Shown here in pieces: positions 52,483 to 60,708 of a DNA stretch of 64,000 nt. Below the pieces are notes generated by a model. It saw only the letters and a program-made list of their open reading frames with translations, was not told the DNA's origin and made no database searches. Origin of the DNA: Paenibacillus albus. GTDB taxonomy: Bacteria; Bacillota; Bacilli; Paenibacillales; Paenibacillaceae. A program made the translations under genes and the position numbers. The number at the start of each line of letters is the position of its first letter. Position 1 is the first letter of the stretch. The stretch covers positions 6,000,001-6,064,000 of the forward strand of contig NZ_CP034437.1 of NCBI RefSeq assembly GCF_003952225.1, read 5' to 3'.

Positions 52483-54664
52483 AGCGATTCCCCTTCACCT
52501 TTCCGCTGAGAATGCCGCCCGCCGTGAAGCTTCTCATCAGCCCAGGCAGAAACCAGAGATTTACCGATGCCGTTAGCTCGCCAGTCAAGCCAGTGGAAAC
52601 CTTCGACAAATCGGTGCCCGTGTTCTGCTCAATAACCGCTATCATTCTTGCAATACGCGCCTCGTTAACGCCATGTAGAACGAGAAACAACCGCAAATAA
52701 TCCAAATAGCTAAGCTCCGCCGGCGCATATTTAGACAACGGAATGCTTCCCTTCTCGCTAAGAACAGCCATGTCTGCTATCGCTTTTTCAATGCCATACA
52801 GAACCGCTGCGGAGAACACGAGCAGCGGATGGCCAAGCGCTCGGCATTCAATGAAGCCTTCCATCGTCCGTAGGGCGAGCCTAAGCGCAAACAGCTCGCC
52901 ATAAGCTGCCGCCACATTGGCTGCCGGCTCATGAAAGCCATAAAGAATATATTCCACTTCTTGATTCTCCAGAGCTAGCTCTTGCGAGAATGTCCCTTGC
53001 TGGCCGTTGCTCAATATGAACTGCTTCGGATCAAAGGCTTTGAACCGATGCGCTACGTACTCGTTGATGTAGAGCGGATCGCGAACATCGTCAAGCAAAT
53101 CTGCCATCCCGCTATAGATCGAACCTACCTCACTCATTGATTGCTGCACCGTCTCACCAGAATCCTCCCCAAGGGGTTCACTGCTTGACACTTCATGCTG
53201 CACAGCTTGATTAAACTTCAAGTTGGCTTCCTTCCGCTGCTCCACTTGCTGGAACGCTTTGCGATTCTCTTCCTGATCAGGCGCAGCCTTCAGCTGCTCT
53301 ACGAGCTGCTTGACCTCACTAAGCTTGCTGCTCGCAGCCGCTTCGTTCGCCTTTCGCTCTTTATCGCTCGCTTGACGCTTCGTGCGCTCCGCATCCCTTG
53401 ACTGGATGATCGATCCAGTCACTCCATACAGCATCTCGTACTCGTTATAGGAGCTCTTCAAATCTTGAAGTGCAAGACTCATCGAAGATGAGGATCCTTG
53501 CCTGGAAAGCGCTGAGCTTACAGAAGCTTTGAATTGGGCCGATTGATTGCTCACGCGCTGAATAGCTGCCGTTTGCTTTTGCAGCTCCTCCGCATAGATC
53601 TCGAACCAATCCGATTCAAGCACCAGAGCTGCGATGGCGCCTCCTGACTGCTGCAGCTCGTTCAGCTTTGCCGGAGTCATGGAGGCTGGTTCGCTCCCAG
53701 CGATCTCCTTCTGGCTAATCCGGTCATAGCCACCGCCAGCTTGCGATGCGCTGAGGCTGTCAGCAAATACCTGAATTGAAGCGTTATACTGCTTCGCCTC
53801 TAGAAGCGCAGCCTGCGCTTGCTGCTCATACTCTTGATGAAGATTTAGTGCTTGACTGCCGCTTGCAGCAATAGAAGCCGCACCAGATGCAGCCCTGCTT
53901 ACATAAGCGGCAATTTGCGCCTGATGAGCCGGTTCTTCCCCATCTTCGAGCGAAGCATCCTCACTCTTCCATCGCACATAATTCCCGTAGCCGTTAATGA
54001 TGGATGGCCCTGTAGATGAGAGTAGAGCTGGCAAACGCTCCGAAGCTGCGGCAGCTGCCTGCTTCTGCAGAGCCAGCACTTCATCAAGCTTCTTCTCCCG
54101 CTCCTCATAGAGCTGCTGAACTTGTCCAAGCAAATCTACTGAGTTCGATGCTTCTTTCATTGCTTCAGCAATTGGCACAAACTTCGATGCGATCTCGAGC
54201 GTAAAGTCGATTGGCGCCTTATACTTCATCTCCTCCAGCACCTGCCGTTTAAATACCTCATGACTGCCAAGCACTTCATAGCTGTCTACATGCGATGCTT
54301 CTGTCTTCATATTCAGCAATCTGAAGCTGCCGGCTGTCTCACCCGTCCAATTGTGCTGTGCCGCATGCTCGAATAGCTCCCCACGATCGGATCCGCCAGT
54401 TCCGAATAAGGCATATCGTTCATACAATCCGTCATCATAGGCAGATAATGCGGAACGAATGCCCGACTGTGCAGCAAGCTCGGTCTGTCGCTCAAAAGCC
54501 GCGATTCTCGCAAAATCGATAAGCAAGGAGGTGAGCAGCAGCATCGCAGCCGTCGAGACAATTAAATAAAGGCTAACTGAGCCTTCTTCTCTTCTCCAGA
54601 CGCGAGCAACCGAATCACCATTCCATCTCAATACTGCCACCACCCTCCTGCACATTTCGTTCAA
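52445..54664 (-). CDS. TadG-like protein (DUF5702 type)
   Basis: A 739-residue secreted protein. An N-terminal GSVSLYLIVSTAAMLLLTSLLIDFARI membrane segment resembles TadG-like pilus proteins; a long extracellular part follows, rich in Gln, Ala and Glu with coiled-coil character (residues ~150-450). The last ~200 residues contain hydrophobic patches. It probably forms a surface part of the pilus machine. Start is uncertain: TTG 54664 overlaps the TadE stop by four bases (TTGA), while AGGAGG inside the frame at codons 5-7 could favour a later start. Confidence 0.75.
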   Translation of the reverse strand: MNEMCRRVVAVLRWNGDSVARVWRREEGSVSLYLIVSTAAMLLLTSLLIDFARIAAFERQTELAAQSGIRSALSAYDDGLYERYALFGTGGSDRGELFEHAAQHNWTGETAGSFRLLNMKTEASHVDSYEVLGSHEVFKRQVLEEMKYKAPIDFTLEIASKFVPIAEAMKEASNSVDLLGQVQQLYEEREKKLDEVLALQKQAAAAASERLPALLSSTGPSIINGYGNYVRWKSEDASLEDGEEPAHQAQIAAYVSRAASGAASIAASGSQALNLHQEYEQQAQAALLEAKQYNASIQVFADSLSASQAGGGYDRISQKEIAGSEPASMTPAKLNELQQSGGAIAALVLESDWFEIYAEELQKQTAAIQRVSNQSAQFKASVSSALSRQGSSSSMSLALQDLKSSYNEYEMLYGVTGSIIQSRDAERTKRQASDKERKANEAAASSKLSEVKQLVEQLKAAPDQEENRKAFQQVEQRKEANLKFNQAVQHEVSSSEPLGEDSGETVQQSMSEVGSIYSGMADLLDDVRDPLYINEYVAHRFKAFDPKQFILSNGQQGTFSQELALENQEVEYILYGFHEPAANVAAAYGELFALRLALRTMEGFIECRALGHPLLVFSAAVLYGIEKAIADMAVLSEKGSIPLSKYAPAELSYLDYLRLFLVLHGVNEARIARMIAVIEQNTGTDLSKVSTGLTGELTASVNLWFLPGLMRSFTAGGILSGKVKGNRYETTRTIGWFYG

Positions 54665-55404
54665 TCGCTTAATGACCTTCCGCGTTCACCCAGTATCTGT
54701 CTCGCCTTTTCTTTCTCGCCTTCATGCTCAACTCCGTTGAATCGATCGGCATAATAACGCACCAAGTCAACATTTCTGATGAGCTCAACCGGGTCGACAA
54801 CAGCCGCACTGCTCACCGTTTGAGGCTCTGAATTCCCTCTCAACCAATCCAATATAGGAATGTTCATGGGGTGACGCAGCTTCACAACGATTTGCTTCTC
54901 CAGTATTCCGGTAACCGAGATTTCGCCCGCAAGCGGCTCCCTCACGTATCCTGCTCCAGAGTTGAGCTTTCGTTCTGTCAATGGAATTGAGCCTTCTTCA
55001 CTAGACGATTGCTGCACGGATGATCCGATCTGAACGGTCGTTTGCGCCCCTTCATTTGCCACGCTCCCGCTCACACCACTGTTAAACAAAGATTTCAATG
55101 CGCTATTGTCCGCCATCCGCCAGTACAATCCGTCATATTGCCCTGTCACCCCCATTCCGCTCGCTACATCCCGGTAGCTGTTATCGAAGCGAAAAGCAGT
55201 CCTTTCTGCGGCAATCGAAGCATTCTTGTAAAGGATGACGTGTTGGTAGGTGTACATGCTGAGCAGCAGCAGGGCAAGAAGTGCAATAAAAATCGAAGGA
55301 AAAACCATGCTCGCCTCCAGTGTAAAGCTGCCATCCTCTCGCTTCAGCAGCTCCCGCCAAGTGCACAATCTAATTGAAGATCTCATTCGCTTTATCGTCC
55401 GCAT
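54661..55404 (-). CDS. TadE family pseudopilin
   Basis: A 247-residue protein with a ~25-residue basic N-terminus, a class-IV prepilin-like membrane segment (DGSFTLEASMVFPSIFIALLALLLL, with Glu at mature position 5) and an extracellular domain of ~190 residues. It is a minor pilin that would be processed by the A24 peptidase. Start not certain: ATG 55404 overlaps the flp gene by 35 bases, and other in-frame starts follow. Overlap with the next gene (4 bases) indicates coupled translation. Confidence 0.8.
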   Translation of the reverse strand: MRTIKRMRSSIRLCTWRELLKREDGSFTLEASMVFPSIFIALLALLLLSMYTYQHVILYKNASIAAERTAFRFDNSYRDVASGMGVTGQYDGLYWRMADNSALKSLFNSGVSGSVANEGAQTTVQIGSSVQQSSSEEGSIPLTERKLNSGAGYVREPLAGEISVTGILEKQIVVKLRHPMNIPILDWLRGNSEPQTVSSAAVVDPVELIRNVDLVRYYADRFNGVEHEGEKEKARQILGERGRSLSD

Positions 55405-55558
55405 CGCCCATCAAGCTTTTCATTAAATCAATAATCCAATCCTTGAACAGCAGCGCCAAAATAATTATGACCGCGATAATCAGCACAATCTCTAGCGTCC
55501 CAATTCCCTCGTCCTCTTCCCAAAATCGTTGTATTGCTTGTCCTACATTGTTCATCAT
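55370..55558 (-). CDS. flp: Flp1-type class IVb pilin
   Basis: A 62-residue pilin precursor: short charged leader (MMNNVGQAIQRFWEEDEG), cleavage expected at EG|IGTLEI, then a hydrophobic helix ILALLF and a short charged tail. The mature protein would have Glu at position 5. It is probably the main subunit of the Tad pilus. AAGGAG lies seven bases before the start, stronger than its neighbours', fitting a need for high expression. Sits between the TadC-like and TadE-like genes. Confidence 0.85.
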   Translation of the reverse strand: MMNNVGQAIQRFWEEDEGIGTLEIVLIIAVIIILALLFKDWIIDLMKSLMGDADDKANEIFN

Positions 55559-55582
55559 GCAGTCACTCCTTCTCGTTATGAA

Positions 55583-56437
55583 TTATCGTATTAGTAGAAT
55601 CGCCGGCGAAGCGACGAGCGCCATCAGAATAAAGAAAATACCGACCAGCGGAAACACCAGCTTCGACGATGCTTCTTCACCTCGCGCCCGTGCCACTGCT
55701 TTGCGTTTCTCCCAAATAGAGTACGACAGCTCCTTCAAGGAGAGCGCAAGCTTATCCCCGCCTCGCCTATAATTGAGCAGCACGGTCGTCGTAAAGAGCG
55801 ACACCTCCTGCACGGCACATCGCCTGCTGAACAGCTCCAGCGCTGCTGCAAACGATTCGCCGTTGCGCACCGCTTCATTCACCTTGCGCAGCTCCACTAG
55901 CAGCGGTTGATTCGCCTTCTCATCTGCTCGTTCCGCACAGCGCAGCAGTGCTCGCTGGATGTTCTCGCCCGCTCCAATCAACAGCATGAGCTTATTCATT
56001 ACCTCAGGCAGCAGCAGCAGCATGTCCTGCCTGCGCTTCTCGACCTTTCCCGAAGCCTCTCTCCACTTTGCGGTGGGAATGACGACCCCGAGAAGAAGCC
56101 CGATATAAAGCAGCGCATGTTCACCGCTTAGAGCGCTTAACCAGGCTGCTCCACAAACGGCGCCGTAACCGGCAGCTGCCACTGCTGCAATATAGCCATT
56201 CGTTGAATGCACCGCCCAGCTGCCGCCGTGAAGGATGAGCAGCTTGCTGTGCAAGCTTGCCGTAAACGGTCCGAGCCGGTCCAGAATACCCGATCTCTGC
56301 AGGAAGAATAAGAAAGGGTTTCTTACGAAACGGTCCATAGGATCTTTGGAACGATCATGTCCTTGCCAATCACAGTAGAGCACGACCGCAAGCCAACCTC
56401 CAGACAGCACACTGCCGATTACAATTGATAGGATCAT
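55583..56437 (-). CDS. Type II secretion F-domain protein, TadC-like
   Basis: A 284-residue membrane protein with hydrophobic N- and C-termini and the GspF-like cytoplasmic segment (LLLPEVMNKLMLLIGAGENI, then ESFAAALELFSRRC). It pairs with the preceding TadB-like protein as the inner-membrane platform of the pilus. ATG 56437 is chosen because GAGGGGG lies 4-5 bases upstream; a TTG at 56455 precedes that site. Twenty-five bases separate it from the upstream gene. Confidence 0.9.
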   Translation of the reverse strand: MILSIVIGSVLSGGWLAVVLYCDWQGHDRSKDPMDRFVRNPFLFFLQRSGILDRLGPFTASLHSKLLILHGGSWAVHSTNGYIAAVAAAGYGAVCGAAWLSALSGEHALLYIGLLLGVVIPTAKWREASGKVEKRRQDMLLLLPEVMNKLMLLIGAGENIQRALLRCAERADEKANQPLLVELRKVNEAVRNGESFAAALELFSRRCAVQEVSLFTTTVLLNYRRGGDKLALSLKELSYSIWEKRKAVARARGEEASSKLVFPLVGIFFILMALVASPAILLIR

Positions 56438-56462
56438 CACAGCCCCCTCATCCAAAGCTTAA

Positions 56463-57317
56463 TTACATGTGAATATTCATGATCTTAATCATGAGCGTGC
56501 AGCACAGACCGAGCAGCAAAAGCGCCGCGGTGAGCAGCACATAACCTACTCCGCCATACAGCGGAGCCATATAATCAGGAGCTGCGAGGCTCATGAAGGC
56601 GAGAAAAACGAACGGAACTGCCATCATGATGCGAGACTCGAAGCGCTTCTGAGCAATCATCACGGCTATATCCTGCTGAATATCCAGCTTTTCTCCGATC
56701 GTCTGCGAAGTTCGGCGAATAACTTCAACTAAATCTCCGCCGGACCGTTTGCAGGTCGCAAACACATCGGCGAATTGTGCAATATCGTCAATGCAAGCCC
56801 GCTTGCTGCAGTCGAGCAAGGCCTGCTCAAGCGACTCGCCGAATGCCATGCGAGCTTCAATAATCTCGAACTCGACAAGAATGTCGGTTTGCGGGTTCGG
56901 GTATAACAGCCGCAGGTCCGTAAGCGCCGTGACGAAAGCATTCTCTACAGATCTGCCGGCTGCGAGTGAAGAAGCGATCGAATAAAGCGCTTCTTTAAAT
57001 TGCAGCGACAGCCGCAGTCTTCGCCGAATCAGCAGTGCTTGGCGATGTGAACGCGGAGCAGCGATGCCTGCCACTGCAAGCAGGGCAGCAGCAATCAATG
57101 AATGGTAGAACAGGTACGCTGCTGCAAATACAATCAAGTATCCGGTACATGCTGCTATATGAAATTCGCGCTTGGTCAGATGATACTGATCATAACGCGG
57201 CAGCTTTCCTTTCCCGTCACTTACCTTCGAGCTAACCTCATCCCTCGAATCTCCCGGCCAGCCAAGCCAATGCATCCACTGATTCCACCGGTTCCTCCCC
57301 CGGACTGCCTCCCTCAA
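56463..57317 (-). CDS. Type II secretion F-domain protein, TadB-like
   Basis: A 284-residue platform protein: N-terminal soluble part, two membrane segments (~55-80), the GspF segment (ALYSIASSLAAGRSVENAF, then CKRSGGDLVEVIRRTSQTI) and two C-terminal membrane segments. It anchors the CpaF motor. The start is TTG 57317, overlapping the cpaF stop by four bases (TTGA); the ribosome binding site (GAGGGG) is only two bases before it, so another start is possible. Confidence 0.88.
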   Translation of the reverse strand: MREAVRGRNRWNQWMHWLGWPGDSRDEVSSKVSDGKGKLPRYDQYHLTKREFHIAACTGYLIVFAAAYLFYHSLIAAALLAVAGIAAPRSHRQALLIRRRLRLSLQFKEALYSIASSLAAGRSVENAFVTALTDLRLLYPNPQTDILVEFEIIEARMAFGESLEQALLDCSKRACIDDIAQFADVFATCKRSGGDLVEVIRRTSQTIGEKLDIQQDIAVMIAQKRFESRIMMAVPFVFLAFMSLAAPDYMAPLYGGVGYVLLTAALLLLGLCCTLMIKIMNIHM

Positions 57318-58552
57318 GCCCCCTCACGCTCCGCAACCACACCCATCCCCGCCATCCGCAGCTTCCAGCTCCGCTGCAGACGATGAGTCGTCCGCCTCAA
57401 TTCGCCAATCACTCTACCTTCTCGTTCACCTGTTTCAACGAACTGATAGATCGGCTCTATCATGACTTCACCTCCGGATACACCGACCACTTCGGATATT
57501 TCAGTCACTCTCCGCGAGCGGTCGCGCAGCCGTGCCAGATGAACGATGATATCTATAGCCGAGCTGATTTGCTGCCGGATGACTCCGATTGGCAAGTCTG
57601 CGCCGCTTAACGACATCGTCTCAAGCCTCGCCACCATATCCCGTGCGCTGTTACTATGACCCGTGGATAGTGAACCATCATGGCCAGTGTTCATCGCTTG
57701 CAGCATGTCGATGCACTCCCCTCCCCGGACCTCGCCTACAATAATGCGGTTCGGCCTCATCCGAAGAGATGCTCGTATGAGCTCTCTCATAGAGATCGCC
57801 CCTTTCCCTTCCGTATTCGCGTTCCTTGTCTCCAAAGATACGAGATTCGGCACCGACCCGATTTGCAGCTCCGCCGCATCCTCGATCGTTACAATCCGTT
57901 CATCCGCAGGGATGAATTGCGACAATGCGTTCAGAAACGTCGTTTTGCCAGAGCCTGTTCCACCGCTGATGAAGATGTTGTATTTCGATTTGACCAGCGC
58001 TTCAAGCAAGACAGCTGCATTCTCTGACAGAGCTTCTCTTGCAATCAGATCTTCCATCTGCAGCGGCTGCTCGGGAAACTTGCGAATCGTCATCGTCGGT
58101 CCCTTCAGCGCAATAGGAGGAAGCACGATATGTACCCGTGATCCGTTCTTCAGCCGCGCATCCACAATTGGCGAAGATTCATTCACGACTCGGTTCACAG
58201 CCGCGACGACGGTTTGAATGAGATCTTCCAGCCGTTCTCTGCTCTCGAATGCCGATGGCAGGCGACTAAGCTTGCCAGCTCGTTCCACGAATAGTTCCTC
58301 GTGACCATTGATCATAATTTCTGTAATCGAAGGGTCATCCATTAACGGTTGAAGTAAATCCAAGCCGCGAAAAGAATGAAATAATCGGCGAACGAGCATC
58401 GCTTTCTCCGCGGCTGTCAGAGGATGATCGCGGCACCACTGAAACACCGTCCGTTCAATAAGGCTCCTGAATGCCTCATCCGTCATGGCACTGCCAAGCT
58501 CAAGCTGGCCGCGTATTTGTTCCTTGAGCAGTAGAACTGTTGCCTCGTCCAG
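57314..58552 (-). CDS. cpaF: CpaF/TadA family pilus ATPase, probable CTG start
   Basis: A 412-residue secretion ATPase powering Flp assembly. Motifs: Walker A GGTGSGKTT (residues ~197-205), Asp box TIEDAAELQI, Walker B-like RIIVGEVRGGE and His box NTGHDGSLSTGHSN. The frame stays open upstream of the first ATG (58486) for 22 codons that read LLLKEQIRGQLELGSAM, and a strong GGAGGAGG (58561-58568) lies exactly eight bases before CTG 58552; no ATG, GTG or TTG suits that site. The start therefore overlaps the cpaE 3' end by 53 bases. If CTG is not used, the protein starts at ATG 58486 (390 residues) without a good site. Confidence 0.85.
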   Translation of the reverse strand: MDEATVLLLKEQIRGQLELGSAMTDEAFRSLIERTVFQWCRDHPLTAAEKAMLVRRLFHSFRGLDLLQPLMDDPSITEIMINGHEELFVERAGKLSRLPSAFESRERLEDLIQTVVAAVNRVVNESSPIVDARLKNGSRVHIVLPPIALKGPTMTIRKFPEQPLQMEDLIAREALSENAAVLLEALVKSKYNIFISGGTGSGKTTFLNALSQFIPADERIVTIEDAAELQIGSVPNLVSLETRNANTEGKGAISMRELIRASLRMRPNRIIVGEVRGGECIDMLQAMNTGHDGSLSTGHSNSARDMVARLETMSLSGADLPIGVIRQQISSAIDIIVHLARLRDRSRRVTEISEVVGVSGGEVMIEPIYQFVETGEREGRVIGELRRTTHRLQRSWKLRMAGMGVVAEREGA

Positions 58553-59660
58553 AACGCTCGCCTCCTCCAGAAATCCCTAGCCGGCCAATCAGCGCTTCAA
58601 CCGCTCCCCGATACGCTGAAGTGCCAGCTCCCAACCCCAGCCAGCCGTCGCCACAACCGTCCGCCAGCTCCGGTACATAAGGAAGCTCGCCTCCGCTCCC
58701 AACCTGAACGATTTGTACACTATTCTTCAGCTGTCGAAATGCTTCTCCATACTTCTGCTCCCCATACGCCTTGGCCAGTTCCATCTTCCTTATGCTGACG
58801 GGCTGCCGTGAGGCAAGCCACAGCACATGCTGGCTTGCTTCAAACACGCCGATATGCATGGAGTCCATGCGGCTATCTAAGTCAGCGATAACCACGTCAT
58901 AATCGCCCGTCGCCTTAATAGCCTCGATCAGCTTCGTTACATGCACATCTGTAAGCGACAGCCGCTCGTCCGCGTTTCCACATGGAGCGATGTAATCAAC
59001 ACCTAACGCCACATGCCGCTTTCGCAGCGAAACAAGCAATGTTGCAGCGCGCTCCGGCTCGGTTTGAACCAAATAGAGCAGCTGCGCCATATCCTCGCTG
59101 CCTTCCTTCCCTTCACCTATGACCCACGAATTCCATTGCTCGAGGTTCAAATAGAAGACTCGCGCTCCTGAGATGGCAACCTGCTGGCAAAGCTGGAGAG
59201 CGAGGGTCGTCTTGCCGATCCCTCCAGAAGCAGAGTAAACCGAAACGACAGCCACTCCCGCCACCTCCGAGGTGATACCCCGATTCTGAACAGCAGTCCC
59301 CCCATACGCAGCGAATGCAGCGGTCAATGCTTGCAGCAGCTGCGGCAACGGTTGAATCCTTGCGATCTCATGAGCGTAACCAGTTCGTTTACCTCCACCT
59401 CCTCCGCCTCCGCCCTCTGCAAGCGCCACAACGGGCAATCCCTCCGTACATCCGCTGCTGCTAAGCTCACCTAACAGCTCTGCATCAGCAGCGAGCAAAT
59501 CTACAGCGTATCCCCCGCGAATAAACCTGAGCAAGGCATCCGGATTCGTAAATACAGTCAACTGCCAGCTCTCCCCGAAGGGCGAGTGGCGTATATAGTC
59601 CGCAAGCCGCTCGGTATAATCCGTATCTACGGCAGCAAGAATGAGACTTCTCTTACTCAT
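58500..59660 (-). CDS. CpaE-like ParA/MinD family pilus assembly protein
   Basis: A 386-residue protein. The N-terminal ~120 residues resemble a receiver-like domain, with a Gly8 run near residue 85, then a MinD/ParA ATPase: deviant Walker A YSASGGIGKTTLALQL (~145-160) and Walker B VVIADLDSRMD. CpaE proteins position the Tad machinery at the membrane or pole. The start has AAGGAG eight bases upstream. It opens the pilus operon, behind a leader with a strong terminator (59703-59756). Confidence 0.82.
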   Translation of the reverse strand: MSKRSLILAAVDTDYTERLADYIRHSPFGESWQLTVFTNPDALLRFIRGGYAVDLLAADAELLGELSSSGCTEGLPVVALAEGGGGGGGGKRTGYAHEIARIQPLPQLLQALTAAFAAYGGTAVQNRGITSEVAGVAVVSVYSASGGIGKTTLALQLCQQVAISGARVFYLNLEQWNSWVIGEGKEGSEDMAQLLYLVQTEPERAATLLVSLRKRHVALGVDYIAPCGNADERLSLTDVHVTKLIEAIKATGDYDVVIADLDSRMDSMHIGVFEASQHVLWLASRQPVSIRKMELAKAYGEQKYGEAFRQLKNSVQIVQVGSGGELPYVPELADGCGDGWLGLGAGTSAYRGAVEALIGRLGISGGGERSGRGNSSTAQGTNTRPA

Positions 59661-59702
59661 ATTTCACGCTCCTTCGACTCCCGACAAGGGAGAAATGGAT
59701 GC

Positions 59703-59756
59703 AAAAAAAGCACCATAACGACGCAGATCATCTGCGCAGTTACGGTGCTTCCGTAA
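59703..59756 (-). terminator. Leader terminator with competing hairpin (putative attenuator) before the Tad operon
   Basis: On the minus strand AAGCACCGTAAC (59750-59739) pairs over 12 bp with GTTATGGTGCTT (59719-59708), with one G-U pair; an inner CGCAGA-TGA-TCTGCG stem and a T run complete a strong terminator. It lies between the promoter and cpaE, pointing into the operon, with no upstream gene to end. An alternative 6-bp hairpin TTACGG-AAGCA-CCGTAA (59756-59740) uses the same 5' arm and would exclude the terminator. Confidence 0.65.
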
Positions 59757-59781
59757 GCAGTCCTATTTACTAATAGACCAT

Positions 59782-59811
59782 AATTTACCACATAAATTGT
59801 CGAATCGTCAA
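59782..59811 (-). promoter_or_regulatory. Promoter of the Tad operon
   Basis: TTGACG (complement of 59806-59811), 18-base spacer and TAAATT (complement of 59782-59787), with an extended -10 TGG directly before it. Transcription would start about 59775, giving a ~115-base leader containing the terminator. Confidence 0.6.
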
Positions 59812-59881
59812 ACACTTTTTGAGCGTATCAGACAATCGAGCATCTTTCCTGCGTCTCAATTTCCAAAAAAATTACAAAGAA

Positions 59882-59951
59882 ATAAGTTGCTTATCTTTTG
59901 TAAGTGAACTATACTAAGGTAAGTAATCAACCAATAAGTAAGTTACTTATT
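59882..59951 (+). promoter_or_regulatory. Nitroreductase promoter with two related palindromic operators
   Basis: TTGCTT (59887-59892), 17-base spacer and TATACT (59910-59915) form the promoter. ATAAG-TTG-CTTAT (59882-59894) overlaps the -35 box; a 19-base perfect palindrome AATAAGTAAGTTACTTATT (59933-59951) lies downstream. Half-sites GTAAGT occur between them (59900, 59919). The arrangement fits a dimeric repressor of the MarR or HxlR type. Confidence 0.65.
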
Positions 59952-59990
59952 TTTACAATTAAACCAACACCAAGGAGAGGGAGATATACA

Positions 59991-60623
59991 ATGACACAAA
60001 CAAACACAGCGCTTTCGACTGAAACTGTAATCCGCACGCGTTCTTCGGTTCGTCAATACAAGAGAGATGTCGTTATTCCGCAAGAGACATTGAACGAAAT
60101 TTTGGAGCTGGCTGCTGCGGCGCCATCGTCTTGGAACCTTCAACAATGGCGTTTCCTCGTAGTTCAAGAGCAAGCTCAGAAGGATCTGATCCTTCCAATC
60201 GCTTACGGACAACAGCAAGTATCTGACGCTTCCGTAGTCGTTGTTGTTCTTGGCGACCTGCAAGCGAACATTACTGGCCGCGAAATCTTTGACGGTGCGC
60301 TGGCTGGCGGCCACATTTCGCAGGAAATCCGCGACAACATGGTCAATCAAATCGAAGGTGCATACCAATTCGAGCAAGTTGCTCGCGACGAAGCGAACAA
60401 GAACGCGGGTCTTGCTGCTATGAACTTGATGCTTGCTGCCAAAGCTAAAGGCTACGATACTGTGCCAATGGGCGGCTTTGATAAAGCGAAGCTTGTTGAA
60501 GCATTGAACATTCCTGAACGCTTCATCCCAGTAATGATGATTCCAATTGGCGAAGCAGCAGCACCAGGACGTCCAACTGTACGTCTTCCGCTTGATAAGC
60601 TCGTCATCAATGAAACGTTCTAA
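59991..60623 (+). CDS. Nitroreductase family protein
   Basis: A 210-residue FMN-dependent enzyme. The N-terminal TRSSVRQYKRDVVIP binds FMN phosphate, followed by AAAAPSSWNLQQWRFLVVQ and a C-terminal GGFDKAKLVEALNIPERFIPVMMIPIG. Relatives reduce nitro compounds, quinones or disulfides with NAD(P)H. The start at ATG 59991 has AAGGAGAGG upstream; a longer frame lacks a site. Two palindromes in the promoter region indicate repressor control, perhaps induced by electrophiles (inference). Divergent from the Tad operon. Confidence 0.9.
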   Translation: MTQTNTALSTETVIRTRSSVRQYKRDVVIPQETLNEILELAAAAPSSWNLQQWRFLVVQEQAQKDLILPIAYGQQQVSDASVVVVVLGDLQANITGREIFDGALAGGHISQEIRDNMVNQIEGAYQFEQVARDEANKNAGLAAMNLMLAAKAKGYDTVPMGGFDKAKLVEALNIPERFIPVMMIPIGEAAAPGRPTVRLPLDKLVINETF

Positions 60624-60645
60624 TTAAACCCTTCATACAAACAGC

Positions 60646-60686
60646 GAAAGCCCTCCATTCTCATGCTGAGAATGACGAGGGCTTTC
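60646..60686. terminator. Bidirectional terminator between nitroreductase and ndk
   Basis: A 10-bp outer stem GAAAGCCCTC / GAGGGCTTTC and an inner CATTCTC / GAGAATG stem; T tract follows on the plus strand. Confidence 0.82.
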
Positions 60687-60708
60687 ATCATTTTTGGGCA
60701 TACTACTT

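Noticed and set aside
59661..59811. c-di-GMP-I riboswitch before the Tad operon
   Set aside because: The leader is too short and lacks the known aptamer sequence; only a terminator and competing hairpin are visible.
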